Source of the DNA: Thermocrinis ruber
GTDB lineage: Bacteria > Aquificota > Aquificia > Aquificales > Aquificaceae
Direction of reading: 5' to 3'
DNA: 64,000 bases
Assembly: GCF_000512735.1 (NCBI RefSeq)
Contig: NZ_CP007028.1
Location: 434,001 to 498,000 of the forward strand
Part shown: positions 27,742-36,633 of the stretch, piece after piece
Layout of the letters: each line of letters opens with the position of its first letter
How positions within the stretch are numbered: the first letter of the stretch is position 1
Made by a program: the position numbers and the translations under genes
Notes under the pieces: model-generated
The model's input: only the letters and a program-made list of their open reading frames with translations
What the model was told of the DNA's origin: nothing
The model's database searches: none

Positions 27742-28692
27742 ATGATAGACTTAAGACTGATGAAGGACAAGATGCTTGAGACCCTCAGGAAAATGAAGGA
27801 CTTAAAGATCTTGGTGGTGGGGGATGTTATGCTTGATCGTTATATCTTTGGGAGAGTGGAAAGGATCTCGCCCGAGGCACCGGTTCCGGTGGTGGAGGTG
27901 GAAAGGGAAGAGTTCCGCTTAGGCGGGGCGTCAAACGTGGCAAACAATTTGGCTAACTTGGGTGTAAAAACTTACCTGGCGGGCGTGGTGGGAGCAGACT
28001 ACGGACGGCACATACTAAGGGGGCTTATGAAGTCTGCGGGCATAGAGGACCTAACGGTGGAGGATCCCCAAAGGCCAACCACAGAAAAGGCAAGGGTGGT
28101 TTCTATGTCCCAACAACTCTTACGTATAGACTGGGAAGACAAAAGACCCATAGAGGGAAAGGTTTTAAAGGAACTCCTTGAAAGGCTTGATGTAGATGTG
28201 GATGGGGTTATAGTCTCGGACTATGCCAAGGGAGTTGTATGCCAGCAGTTGATGGACAGAATAAAAGAAAAGAAAGTCTTTATTTCCATAGACCCAAGAC
28301 CTGTTAATAAGCATCTTTACTTTGGTGCTGACCTCATGACCCCCAACGAAAAGGAAGCAAAGCAGATGGGCGGAGACAAACCGGTGGAAACGCTTGGATG
28401 GAAGCTAAAAGAGGAACTTGGGCTGAAGACTTTGGTTATAACCTTGGGTGCGAAGGGCATGTCCCTCTTTGATAGAGAGTACTTTCATTTTCCTGCAAAG
28501 GCAAAGCAGGTTTATGATGTTTCGGGTGCAGGAGACACCGCAGTGGCAGTGCTTACCTCCGCTTACATAGCCACAAAAGATTGGCATATTGCCTGTGAGC
28601 TTGCAAACCTATGCGCAGGCATAGTGGTAGGAAAGCTAGGCACCACTCCTATAACCTTGGAGGAGGTTATAAGGGAAATTGAAGAAGGGTAA
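27742..28692 (+). CDS. rfaE1: D-glycero-beta-D-manno-heptose-7-phosphate kinase (HldE N-domain type)
   Basis: A 316-residue PfkB/ribokinase-fold kinase that phosphorylates heptose 7-phosphate at C1 for the LPS inner core. The N-terminal VVGDVMLDRYIFGRVERISP and the GGASNVANNLANLG loop are typical of RfaE domain I. The C-terminal VSGAGDTAVAVL is the ribokinase anion-hole and catalytic Asp motif. No nucleotidyltransferase domain is fused. The start is ATG 27742, and ATG 27760 is an alternative. A far longer frame from 27346 runs antisense through nuoI2 and is not credible. Confidence 0.88.
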   Translation: MIDLRLMKDKMLETLRKMKDLKILVVGDVMLDRYIFGRVERISPEAPVPVVEVEREEFRLGGASNVANNLANLGVKTYLAGVVGADYGRHILRGLMKSAGIEDLTVEDPQRPTTEKARVVSMSQQLLRIDWEDKRPIEGKVLKELLERLDVDVDGVIVSDYAKGVVCQQLMDRIKEKKVFISIDPRPVNKHLYFGADLMTPNEKEAKQMGGDKPVETLGWKLKEELGLKTLVITLGAKGMSLFDREYFHFPAKAKQVYDVSGAGDTAVAVLTSAYIATKDWHIACELANLCAGIVVGKLGTTPITLEEVIREIEEG

Positions 28693-28999
28693 GAGCTTTG
28701 AAGACATAGCCTGCGAATATTTAACAAATCTTGGGTATAGGATCCTTCACAGGAACTTTTACTGCAGGGGTGGAGAGATAGACATTATAGCCTTAGACGG
28801 AGATGTTTTAGTTTTCGTGGAGGTTAAAGGAACAACCACAAAGCTAAACCCCGCGGAGCGCATCAACTACAAAAAACTTCAACGTATCTACAAGTGCGCA
28901 GAAGAATTTCTTTCAAAAGCCCCTGCACAGGAGTGCAGGGTAGATGCTATCTTAGTGGAGGGTGGTCGTATAGTGCATCTAAAGAATATATCACTCTAG
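28679..28999 (+). CDS. YraN/UPF0102 family putative endonuclease
   Basis: A 106-residue small protein of the UPF0102 family. It has a restriction-endonuclease-like core: Glu33 and Asp35 in GGEIDIIA, then Glu48-Val-Lys50 in VFVEVKG. The family is widespread but its cellular role is not settled; a link to DNA processing or repair is assumed from the fold. It starts at TTG 28679, overlapping the heptose-kinase gene by 14 bases, with AAGGG just ahead. It overlaps the convergent khpA end by 9 bases. Confidence 0.82.
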   Translation: MKKGKSFEDIACEYLTNLGYRILHRNFYCRGGEIDIIALDGDVLVFVEVKGTTTKLNPAERINYKKLQRIYKCAEEFLSKAPAQECRVDAILVEGGRIVHLKNISL

Positions 29000-29230
29000 G
29001 ATTTCAAGAACCACCCTCTTGCCGGTCTTCCTACCCATAGCGGATAGGATAGTCCTGAGGGCTCGGGCTATTCTGCCCTGCTTGCCTATTACCTTTCCTA
29101 CGTCTGCCTTGTCCACCCTCAGCTCAATAACTATGGTCTTCTCCCCTTCTATCTCTACCACATTGACCCCGTTGGGGTTGTCCACAAGGGACTTGGCGGT
29201 GATTTCTACGATGTCTCTCAGTTGGCTCAT
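28991..29230 (-). CDS. khpA: KH-domain RNA-binding protein KhpA
   Basis: A 79-residue single KH domain with the GXXG loop in VGKVIGKQGRIARALRTIL. KhpA-type proteins bind RNA and often sit next to rpsP, as here, where it follows rpsP by 15 bp. It probably acts in the cytosol as an RNA chaperone, usually with KhpB. Confidence 0.9.
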   Translation of the reverse strand: MSQLRDIVEITAKSLVDNPNGVNVVEIEGEKTIVIELRVDKADVGKVIGKQGRIARALRTILSAMGRKTGKRVVLEILE

Positions 29231-29245
29231 GGAACTACCTCCTTC

Positions 29246-29485
29246 TTAGATTATTTTTGCGTTTTTGAGTATGCTTTTTGCTCTATCGGTAAGCTCTGCA
29301 CCTTTTTCAAGCCATTCTTTTACCTTTTCTGGTTTGATATCCAAAAGTTCCTTTCTCTTTGGGTCATAAGTTCCCAAAATATCCACATACCTACCTTCCC
29401 TTGGAGAACGGCTATCCATCACTACTATCCGATATATAGGATGGTGAGTCCTACCAAACTTAGAGAGTCTAATCCTCAGTGCCAT
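29246..29485 (-). CDS. rpsP: 30S ribosomal protein S16
   Basis: A 79-residue ribosomal protein, normal length. The opening MALRIRLSKFGRTHHPIYR and the VMDSRSPREGRYVDILGTYD segment are diagnostic. It is encoded 22 bp downstream of purE with khpA following, so the purE-rpsP-khpA run is likely one transcript. The gap to purE contains only an AT-rich string with no hairpin. Confidence 0.96.
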   Translation of the reverse strand: MALRIRLSKFGRTHHPIYRIVVMDSRSPREGRYVDILGTYDPKRKELLDIKPEKVKEWLEKGAELTDRAKSILKNAKII

Positions 29486-29507
29486 TTCCTTCCTCCATTC
29501 TATTTTA

Positions 29508-30002
29508 TTATAGCATATTTTTTAGGTCTTCGTTCATCTTAGCTACCTTTTCCTTCAGCTTTTTGGTGTAACCCTGCAATTTTTTCTCAAGCTCTGGATA
29601 CTTTATAGAAAGTATCCTGACCGCCAAAAGTCCTGCGTTGGTGCCATTGCCAATGCCTACAGTAGCCACAGGGATGCCCGCGGGCATTTGAACGATGGAG
29701 TGTAGAGAATCAACACCTCCCAAATGCTTTGTGGGTACGGGAACACCTATAACTGGCAAGGTAGTCATAGAAGCGGTCATACCCGGTAGGTGGGCAGAAC
29801 CTCCCGCGCCGGCGATTATCACCTCTATGCCCCTTTCCCTTGCGGTTTTGGCGTACTCAAACATAAGTTCAGGTGTGCGATGGGCAGAAACAACCTTAAC
29901 CTCGCAGGGCACTCCAAACTCCTTCAAAACTTCATAGGCGGGCTTTAGATACTCCCAATCGGAGATGCTCCCCATTATTATACCCACTAAGGCCTTTTCC
30001 AT
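29508..30002 (-). CDS. purE: N5-carboxyaminoimidazole ribonucleotide mutase
   Basis: A 164-residue class I PurE, moving the carboxylate from N5 to C4 of the imidazole in purine synthesis. Motifs are [17 protein letters not shown], the [13 protein letters not shown] loop with the catalytic His, and [12 protein letters not shown]. It is transcribed divergently from tpiA across only 24 AT-rich bases, so the promoters must overlap or lie within the genes. Confidence 0.95.
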   Translation of the reverse strand: MEKALVGIIMGSISDWEYLKPAYEVLKEFGVPCEVKVVSAHRTPELMFEYAKTARERGIEVIIAGAGGSAHLPGMTASMTTLPVIGVPVPTKHLGGVDSLHSIVQMPAGIPVATVGIGNGTNAGLLAVRILSIKYPELEKKLQGYTKKLKEKVAKMNEDLKNML

Positions 30003-30026
30003 ACAAATATTGTAGAATATTTTGCT

Positions 30027-30752
30027 ATGAAGCTAATTGCGGGAAACTGGAAAATGAACAAAACCCCCTCCCAAACGAGGGAGTACATAACAAAGTTTTT
30101 AGAACTTGTAAGGGATGTTAAAAACACGGAAATTCTTCTTTGTCCTCCCTTTACCTCCCTTTGTGTGGCAGGAGAAATGCTAAAGGATAGCCATATAAAG
30201 CTGGGAGCTCAAAACTGCCACTATGAGGAAAAGGGAGCCTTTACGGGAGAAATATCCCTTAGTATGCTCAAGGAACTTGGCGTGTCTTATGTTATAGTAG
30301 GGCACTCAGAAAGAAGGTGGCTTTTTGGAGAAACTGACGAGATGATAAACAAAAAGGTTATAGCCTGCTTGGAAAAGGGGCTAAGACCCATCCTTTGCGT
30401 TGGGGAAAAGATAGAAGACCGAAATGCAGGCATGACCTTAAAGGTAGTGGAAAGCCAGCTAAAGCTTGGATTGTCCGGTTTGGAGGATTTGGCGGGCAAG
30501 ATTGACATCGCCTATGAACCTATTTGGGCAATAGGCACAGGAACACCCGCCACACCGGAGGATGCCCAATTTGTCCATAGGTTTATAAAGGAGTTTTTGG
30601 GAGATGTTAGAGTTCTGTATGGAGGCAGTGTAAGCCCAAAGAACGCCAAAGACTTTCTTTCTATGCCCGATGTGGATGGTCTTTTGGTGGGAACCGCCAG
30701 CTTAGACCCTGAATCCTTTGCCCAGATAGTAAAGGCTTCTGAAGGAGAGTAA
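30027..30752 (+). CDS. tpiA: Triosephosphate isomerase
   Basis: A 241-residue TIM-barrel enzyme interconverting DHAP and glyceraldehyde-3-phosphate. The active-site lysine lies in [10 protein letters not shown] near the start, the catalytic His in [14 protein letters not shown], and the catalytic Glu in [11 protein letters not shown]. The phosphate-binding GGSV is near the C-terminus. The 3' end overlaps the convergent LptF/G-like gene by 51 bases, the longest convergent overlap here. Confidence 0.96.
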   Translation: MKLIAGNWKMNKTPSQTREYITKFLELVRDVKNTEILLCPPFTSLCVAGEMLKDSHIKLGAQNCHYEEKGAFTGEISLSMLKELGVSYVIVGHSERRWLFGETDEMINKKVIACLEKGLRPILCVGEKIEDRNAGMTLKVVESQLKLGLSGLEDLAGKIDIAYEPIWAIGTGTPATPEDAQFVHRFIKEFLGDVRVLYGGSVSPKNAKDFLSMPDVDGLLVGTASLDPESFAQIVKASEGE

Positions 30753-31760
30753 GACAAGCACGAAAAAGGGCAAGGCTCCCAAAAGGGGACTGCGTCCCAG
30801 CTCTTGGGCAGTGATCTTTATAAGGTTCAAACTAAGTATGTAAAGGGCTATGTAAAGAAGAAAAAACATAGAAGGCTTTAGAAAGCTACGTTCCTTTAAA
30901 AGATGGTAGGCTAAGGGTAGGGTAAGTGCGAGCACAGATAGGCTGATAACGAGCCTTAACAAAAGCTCCGCAAGATAAACATCCCTGTTCATACCCAGAG
31001 AACTTGCCAAAGAGTAAAGGGAAATCAGCTTATCCATCCTTAAGTGGCTCAGTTTTTCTCCAAAGGCTTTTGCATCATCCACAGATATAAACTCCAAGGT
31101 TATATCCTTCTTTTCCTTCAACCCGCTATCAGAATAACTCCTTTCCGCTCCAATGAGTGTTAGACTTCTGTCTTTCCATAGCCCTTCTTTGGCGTAGAGC
31201 ACTCCGTATATATAATTACCCTGCAAATACACAGAGAAGACATCATAAACCCTGCCATCCATCAGGTTTGCAAAGCCTATTCTTACGTAAGCCCTTTTTT
31301 CTCCTTCTCCCAGGCTGAGCCAAAAGTTGTTTAAAACAAGCTCTTCTTTTGCCTTTCCCTTCTTGAACTCCCTCTCAATTGCGTAGGCATTTTTAAAGAT
31401 TTTTGGATAAAAACTGTAGCTCAAAGCAAGCTGTAAAAGGGAAAGAATAAAAGAAGCCATCAAAACAGGCATAAAAAATCTCAACGGCGATATACCAAAA
31501 GAGTAAGAAAGCCTGTCATAAGATTTTTTAAACACCCTTCTCATATAGACCATCAGGGCAAGGCAATTTAAGATGGGTGCAGTGTAATAAAAGCTTGAGA
31601 ATACTGTTATTAGTATAGCCTTCGGGATTATGTGTGGTGCAGACACTTTGTATAGGAGTAGGATATCCACCAAGGAGTAAAGGCTCAAAAGAAAGCTAAA
31701 AACCAAACTGAGGAGTAAAAGTACTTTTAAAAACTCCCTAAGATTATAGATAAACAGCAT
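30702..31760 (-). CDS. LptF/LptG family permease (YjgP/YjgQ-like)
   Basis: A 352-residue membrane protein with helices at both ends and a large hydrophilic middle (about residues 120-240). This is the layout of LptF/LptG, the inner-membrane parts of the LPS exporter that contact LptB ATPase and pass LPS to LptC. Only one such gene is here, so I cannot say whether it is F or G. The start abuts the hemB stop. Family assignment is by topology and general pattern, with no single decisive motif. Confidence 0.7.
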   Translation of the reverse strand: MLFIYNLREFLKVLLLLSLVFSFLLSLYSLVDILLLYKVSAPHIIPKAILITVFSSFYYTAPILNCLALMVYMRRVFKKSYDRLSYSFGISPLRFFMPVLMASFILSLLQLALSYSFYPKIFKNAYAIEREFKKGKAKEELVLNNFWLSLGEGEKRAYVRIGFANLMDGRVYDVFSVYLQGNYIYGVLYAKEGLWKDRSLTLIGAERSYSDSGLKEKKDITLEFISVDDAKAFGEKLSHLRMDKLISLYSLASSLGMNRDVYLAELLLRLVISLSVLALTLPLAYHLLKERSFLKPSMFFLLYIALYILSLNLIKITAQELGRSPLLGALPFFVLVLLSFRSLYYLGKGFRV

Positions 31761-32744
31761 TCAAATTATGCCCTTGTTTATGAGCTTTGCTACATCCTTT
31801 GCAAAGTAAGTTATGATCATGTCCGCCCCAGCCCTCTTTATGGATATTAAAGTTTCTATCATCACCTTTTCTTCATCTATCCAGCCAAGCCTTCCGGCAG
31901 CCTTTATCATGGCATACTCTCCGCTAACGTTGTAGGCACAGACTGGTATAAGTGTGGCTTCTTTTACCTTGGCTATTATATCAAGGTATGCCAAAGCGGG
32001 CTTTACCATAACTATGTCTGCGCCTTCTTGAACGTCCAAAAGCACCTCCTTTAGGGCTTCCCTTGCGTTGGCAGGGTCCATCTGATAGCTTCTCCTGTCT
32101 CCAAAGGCGGGGGCAGATTCTGCTGCGTCCCTGAAGGGACCATAGAAGGCGGAGGCAAACTTGGCAGAGTATGCCATTATCGGAATGTGAGTATAACCTG
32201 CAGAGTCAAGGGCAGACCTTATGGCTTGAACCATACCGTCCATCATACCCGAAGGTGCTACCATATCCGCACCATTCTCTGCGTGAGAAATTACCTGTTT
32301 TTTTAAGTTTTCAAGGGTCAGGTCATTATCCACAGTATGACCTTTTAACACGCCGCAGTGCCCGTGAGTGGTGTATTCACAAAAGCATACATCGGTTATT
32401 ACATACATCTCGGGCACTTCCTTTTTGATCCTTCTGAGAGCCCTCTGGATTATACCCTGCTCGCTCCAAGTGTCGGAACCTATTTCGTCCTTGTGTTCGG
32501 GTATTCCAAAGAGTATGATGGCGGGTATGCCCAGGTCTCTGACCTCCTTTACCGCATCCACAACCCTGTCCACACTGTAGCGATAAACGCCGGGCATGGA
32601 TGGGACCTCTTCCACTATGTTCTCTCCGTATCTGACAAAGATGGGATATATTAGATCGTCAAGGGTAAGCCGGGTCTCTCGGACGAGCCTTCTTATGTTT
32701 TCTGATAACCTCAGCCTTCTGGGTCTTAGCTTAGGAAACTCCAT
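31761..32744 (-). CDS. hemB: Delta-aminolevulinic acid dehydratase (porphobilinogen synthase)
   Basis: A 327-residue TIM-barrel enzyme joining two 5-aminolevulinates for heme. The start is ATG 32744, giving the normal N-terminus ([12 protein letters not shown]); a reading from 32951 adds 69 non-homologous residues running antisense through the sucC start. Catalytic lysines lie in [17 protein letters not shown] and [10 protein letters not shown]. The cysteine-containing [14 protein letters not shown] is the zinc-type metal site. It is divergent from sucC. Confidence 0.94.
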   Translation of the reverse strand: MEFPKLRPRRLRLSENIRRLVRETRLTLDDLIYPIFVRYGENIVEEVPSMPGVYRYSVDRVVDAVKEVRDLGIPAIILFGIPEHKDEIGSDTWSEQGIIQRALRRIKKEVPEMYVITDVCFCEYTTHGHCGVLKGHTVDNDLTLENLKKQVISHAENGADMVAPSGMMDGMVQAIRSALDSAGYTHIPIMAYSAKFASAFYGPFRDAAESAPAFGDRRSYQMDPANAREALKEVLLDVQEGADIVMVKPALAYLDIIAKVKEATLIPVCAYNVSGEYAMIKAAGRLGWIDEEKVMIETLISIKRAGADMIITYFAKDVAKLINKGII

Positions 32745-32751
32745 AGGAACA

Positions 32752-32775
32752 ATTTTAAGCCAACGGTGGTATAAT
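32752..32775. promoter_or_regulatory. Divergent -10 elements between hemB and sucC
   Basis: In the 57-bp gap, TATAAT at 32770-32775 on the plus strand is a perfect -10 for sucC, though no good -35 stands 16-18 bases upstream. On the minus strand TAAAAT (32752-32757) can serve hemB. AGGGGG ahead of the sucC ATG is its ribosome-binding site. RNA polymerases on the two strands would compete for this space. Confidence 0.4.
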
Positions 32776-32801
32776 TTAACAAACTCTCTTAGGGGGTAAG
32801 C

Positions 32802-33950
32802 ATGAAGTTGCACGAGCATCAGGCAAAGGAAATTCTGAAAAAATACAACCTTCCTGTTCCAGAGGGTAAGGTAGCCTTCAGTTTGCAGGAAGCCAAGCAG
32901 GCGGCAGAAGAGCTTGGTGAATTTCCATTGGTGGTTAAAGCCCAAGTGCATTGCGGTGGAAGAGGCAAGGCAGGCGGTGTAAAACTGGTAAAAAGCATGG
33001 AGGAGCTTGAAGCTGCGGTGGAAGGTATGCTTGGAAAGGTGCTAAAGACCTTCCAGTGTCCCGATGGAAAGCCCGTAAACAGGGTTTGGATAGAGAAGGC
33101 AACGCCCATAGAGAAGGAGTATTATCTCTCCATAACCTTAGACAGGTCTGTCTCTAAGCCTGTGCTGATGGCTTCTGCGGAGGGTGGTATGGAGATTGAG
33201 GAGGTGGCAAAGGAAAAGCCGGAAGCTATCCACATGCTACACATTGACCCAGACCTCGGTCTCATGCCCTCTCAGGCAAGAAGGCTTGCCTTTAAACTGG
33301 GTCTGCCCGTTAACGATTTTGTAAAGATCGCCCTGGGTTTGTATAGGGCTTATGAGGAGTTGGATGCCAGCCTTGTGGAGATAAATCCTTTGGTGCTTAC
33401 AAAGGATGGTAAGCTTGTTCTTTTGGACGCCAAGGTAGAAATTGACGACAACGCCCTCTTCAGGCACAAGGACCTGGAGGAGATGGAGGATCTGACCCAG
33501 CTGGACCCATTGGAGGTGGAGGCAAAAACTTACAGCCTAAACTACATAAAGCTTGACGGAAACATAGGCTGTATGGTAAATGGTGCAGGGCTTGCCATGA
33601 CCACCATGGACATAATCAAGCTGGCGGGTGGTGAGCCCGCAAACTTCTTGGATGTGGGTGGCGGTGCCAATGTGGAACAGATCGCCAACGCCTTTAGGAT
33701 CCTGATTGCAGACAAGAACGTAAAGGCGGTGTTTATAAACATATTCGGTGGCATTCTAAGGTGCGACAGGCTTGCTAACGGACTCGTTGAAGCAGCAAAG
33801 ATGGTGGAGATAAAGGTGCCGGTGGTGGTTAGGATGGAGGGCACCAATGTGGAGGAAGGTAAAAGAATTCTCTCGGAATCTGGGCTGAATTTCATAACCG
33901 CCGAGGACATGTGGGACGGTGCCAAAAAAGCGGTGGAGTTGGCTAAGTAG
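32802..33950 (+). CDS. sucC: Succinyl-CoA synthetase beta subunit (ADP-forming)
   Basis: A 382-residue ATP-grasp protein with the typical opening [20 protein letters not shown], the [17 protein letters not shown] nucleotide loop and the C-terminal [12 protein letters not shown] region that contacts CoA and the alpha subunit. In autotrophic Aquificae it would run in the succinate-to-succinyl-CoA direction in the reductive TCA cycle. The alpha subunit gene (sucD) does not follow. A paralogous role in citryl-CoA synthesis is known in this group, but the length fits SucC better. Confidence 0.88.
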   Translation: MKLHEHQAKEILKKYNLPVPEGKVAFSLQEAKQAAEELGEFPLVVKAQVHCGGRGKAGGVKLVKSMEELEAAVEGMLGKVLKTFQCPDGKPVNRVWIEKATPIEKEYYLSITLDRSVSKPVLMASAEGGMEIEEVAKEKPEAIHMLHIDPDLGLMPSQARRLAFKLGLPVNDFVKIALGLYRAYEELDASLVEINPLVLTKDGKLVLLDAKVEIDDNALFRHKDLEEMEDLTQLDPLEVEAKTYSLNYIKLDGNIGCMVNGAGLAMTTMDIIKLAGGEPANFLDVGGGANVEQIANAFRILIADKNVKAVFINIFGGILRCDRLANGLVEAAKMVEIKVPVVVRMEGTNVEEGKRILSESGLNFITAEDMWDGAKKAVELAK

Positions 33951-33973
33951 TCAAAAATCTATGATTTAAGCTA

Positions 33974-34002
33974 TTGAACGCCCTGTTAGCCTTGGATAAT
34001 AT
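33974..34002 (+). promoter_or_regulatory. Promoter of the lysR-selB-selA unit
   Basis: TTGAAC (33974-33979), 17 bases, then TAATAT (33997-34002): a good sigma-70-type promoter. The expected start point is at about 34009-34010, which is the GTG start codon of the regulator itself. The mRNA may therefore be leaderless. Confidence 0.55.
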
Positions 34003-34009
34003 GTAAGGA

Positions 34010-34915
34010 GTGAAGAATTTAGATATAGACCTGAAACTCCTTGAGCTTTTTTGCTGTGTTTATGAAAAGGGAAGCATCTCAGAAAGTTCAGACTGCTTGC
34101 ATCTTTCCCAATCTACCATAAGCTTTCATTTGCATCAGCTTGAAAACCAAATAGGACTTAAGCTTTTTTACAAAAAGGGCAGAAAGCTCATTCCAACCAG
34201 CACAGCCCAAATGCTCTACCCATACGCTAAAAAGGTCCTTGAGCTAAAGCTTGCGGTAATAGAGGAGATAAAGATGCTCTCTGGTTCCTACAGGGGACTT
34301 GTAAAGGTGGGGGCGAGCTCAGTTCCCGGAAGCTACATACTTCCCGACTTTATATCAGACTTTCTATCTAAGAACAGACAGATAATGATAGAGTTTTATG
34401 TTAGCGATTCTAAGGAGGTCGTGGATAAGGTAGCAAAAGGCGAGTTGGATTTGGGTGTAGTTGGTGCAAAGATACCCTTTAGTAGGCTCAAGTATGAAAA
34501 TCTATGGTGGGACCAGATCCACATTGTAGGTGGCAATGGAGTGGACCCAAAGCTGAGCTTGGAGGACCTAAAGACCTTGCCTTGGGTTCTGAGAGAAGAG
34601 GGTTCCGGCACAAGAAGGCTTTTAGAAGAAGCCCTTTACAAGCTTGGAATAAATCTAAAGGAGCTGAAGGTTCTCATGATCACAGATAAGAACGAGGTCA
34701 TATTGGATGTGCTAAAAAGGGTCAAAGCTCTATCTTTTATGTCCTCCTTAGCACTCAGAAAATACAAAGGCATAAGGCAGGTAAAGGTGAAGGGCTTTGA
34801 ACCCATAGAGAGGGAGTTTTACTTGGTCTTTGATGAAGAGAGACCCATGCCACCGGCGGTTAGATATTTTGTGGAAGAGTTAAAAAGGCGTAGCTTTGTG
34901 GAAGTGAGCCCATGA
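34010..34915 (+). CDS. LysR-family transcriptional regulator
   Basis: A 301-residue LTTR. An N-terminal winged helix-turn-helix spans residues 8-65 (LELFCCVYEKGSISESS, then LSQSTISFHLHQLE), followed by a linker helix and a periplasmic-binding-protein-like effector domain. It starts with GTG 34010; AAGGAG overlaps the start codon and cannot act as a normal ribosome-binding site. Its stop overlaps the selB ATG, so regulator and Sec machinery are translationally coupled. The effector is unknown; formate, molybdate or selenium status would be sensible guesses. The fdhA upstream palindrome is a possible target. Confidence 0.88.
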   Translation: MKNLDIDLKLLELFCCVYEKGSISESSDCLHLSQSTISFHLHQLENQIGLKLFYKKGRKLIPTSTAQMLYPYAKKVLELKLAVIEEIKMLSGSYRGLVKVGASSVPGSYILPDFISDFLSKNRQIMIEFYVSDSKEVVDKVAKGELDLGVVGAKIPFSRLKYENLWWDQIHIVGGNGVDPKLSLEDLKTLPWVLREEGSGTRRLLEEALYKLGINLKELKVLMITDKNEVILDVLKRVKALSFMSSLALRKYKGIRQVKVKGFEPIEREFYLVFDEERPMPPAVRYFVEELKRRSFVEVSP

Positions 34916-36633
34916 GATTTGTGCCCGTGGGAATTGCGGGACATGTAGACCACGGTAAAACCACCTTGGTGAAAGCCCTGACGGGCATAGATACAGATCG
35001 GTTGCCCGAGGAAAAAAGGAGGGGTATGAGCATTGACCTTGGCTTTGCATACTTGGACTATCCCGAGAAAGGGCTAAGGGTAGAGCTCATAGACATACCC
35101 GGTCATGAAAGGTTCATAAAGAACGCCATAGCGGGTTTGGCTTGCGTAAGGGGTGTGCTTTTGGTGGTGGACCCGGTGGAGGGCGTAATGCCGGAGACTA
35201 TAAAGCATACCCAACTCATCAAAGCCTTTGGCATATACCACTGCGTGGCGGTTCTAACAAAGGCAGACAGGGTGGATGAGGAAACCTTAGAACTTGCAAG
35301 AATGGAGCTTTCGGAGTTTTTGAAGGATATGGGGCTAAGGGCTTATGGGCTGTGTGCGGTCTCCGCTTTGAGCGGTATTGGATTGGAGGAGTTGAAGAAG
35401 ACAATAGGCGAGTATGCGGAGGAGATTTCAGGCGCCGGCGTTGAATTTTTACGCATAGTTTTGGATTCAGCCTTTAATGTAAAGGGCTACGGAACTGTTC
35501 TGAGGGGTAGTTGTTTATCTGGTAGGGTTGAAGAGGGAGACAGTTTGAGCCTTGAACCCTTGGGCTTTGAAGTTAGAGTAAAGAAAATTCAAAATCACGG
35601 TGTATTTGTGAAGGAGGGAAAAGAAGGGGAAAGGTTGGCTCTGTTGGTGGCTGGTGTTGAACCCTCTCAGGTGGAAAGGGGCTTTGTGCTTGTTAAAAAG
35701 GGACAGATTGCAAAGAGCAGGCATCTCTTGGTGGAGGTGGAGGGAGAAATGCCAAAGGGTGAAGGGAGCCTTTTCTTTTATATGAGGGAAATAAAGTTCA
35801 AACGAAAAAAGGTCTCCGAAAAGGTCTATCTTCTTACCTTGGAAGAGCCAGTGTGTGCTATCTTAGGGGATAGGGGACCCATCCTTGATGCGTCCGGACA
35901 GCTATGTGCCAGCTATAGGGTGATACACCCAAAGCCCACAGTAAAAAGGAAAAGATTTATAAAAGAACGTTTGGATTTCCTCAAGGAAGACCCAATCTCT
36001 TACTTTCTTTCTGAGGCTGGTTTTAGGGGGCTCCCTTTGGAAGTGCTCGGCTCTCTATTTGGTGTGCATATAAATCCGAGCAAGCTTGGGGCGGTAAGGA
36101 TAGGGGATAAACTCTTTGCACCCACTGTGGTGGAAGGGCTAAGGGAAAAGCTAAGCGCCATCCTTAGCACCAAGGGGGGCTTTTTACCCTTGGAGGAGTT
36201 AAAAAGTTCTCTCCGAGTGAGCGAGGAACTTTTGAAGTATATCCTGTCTCAACTGAAGGGCTACAGACTGGTAGAGGGCTATATTTTAGACGAGAGAAGG
36301 GCAAACTTGGAAGAGTTGGAGGGCTTTCGGGAACTTTTGGAGTTTATGAAGGGTTCTATAAAGGAGGAGGCTGAATTGGAGAGGTTCAAGGAGGTCCTTC
36401 CCTTGGCAGTAAGGAAGGGAAAGGTTCATAGCTTGGGAGAAAGGCTTTACATACTTGATGAGGACCTAAAGGAAGTGTTGTCTAAGCTCAGGTCTTTGGG
36501 AGACAGCTTTGAGGTTCAACAGGCAAAGGCACTGCTTGGATTGAGTAGAAAGTATTTGATCCCGCTTCTGGAATACATAGACTACCTTGGATACACCAGG
36601 CGAGAGGGAAATTTTAGGAGGTTCATAAAGTGA
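34912..36633 (+). CDS. selB: Selenocysteine-specific elongation factor SelB
   Basis: A 573-residue GTPase that carries Sec-tRNA to UGA codons marked by a SECIS hairpin. The G1 loop GHVDHGKT is at residues 10-17, the G3 motif DIPGHERF near 62-69 and the G4 TKAD near 114. EF-Tu-like domains II and III follow. The C-terminal about 230 residues are the winged-helix domains that bind SECIS RNA. E. coli SelB is about 40 residues longer. The selA GTG overlaps its stop by 4 bases. Confidence 0.95.
   Translation: MRFVPVGIAGHVDHGKTTLVKALTGIDTDRLPEEKRRGMSIDLGFAYLDYPEKGLRVELIDIPGHERFIKNAIAGLACVRGVLLVVDPVEGVMPETIKHTQLIKAFGIYHCVAVLTKADRVDEETLELARMELSEFLKDMGLRAYGLCAVSALSGIGLEELKKTIGEYAEEISGAGVEFLRIVLDSAFNVKGYGTVLRGSCLSGRVEEGDSLSLEPLGFEVRVKKIQNHGVFVKEGKEGERLALLVAGVEPSQVERGFVLVKKGQIAKSRHLLVEVEGEMPKGEGSLFFYMREIKFKRKKVSEKVYLLTLEEPVCAILGDRGPILDASGQLCASYRVIHPKPTVKRKRFIKERLDFLKEDPISYFLSEAGFRGLPLEVLGSLFGVHINPSKLGAVRIGDKLFAPTVVEGLREKLSAILSTKGGFLPLEELKSSLRVSEELLKYILSQLKGYRLVEGYILDERRANLEELEGFRELLEFMKGSIKEEAELERFKEVLPLAVRKGKVHSLGERLYILDEDLKEVLSKLRSLGDSFEVQQAKALLGLSRKYLIPLLEYIDYLGYTRREGNFRRFIK

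Noticed and set aside
32745-32951. A 69-residue N-terminal extension of HemB
   Set aside because: It runs antisense through the start of sucC and is absent from the family.
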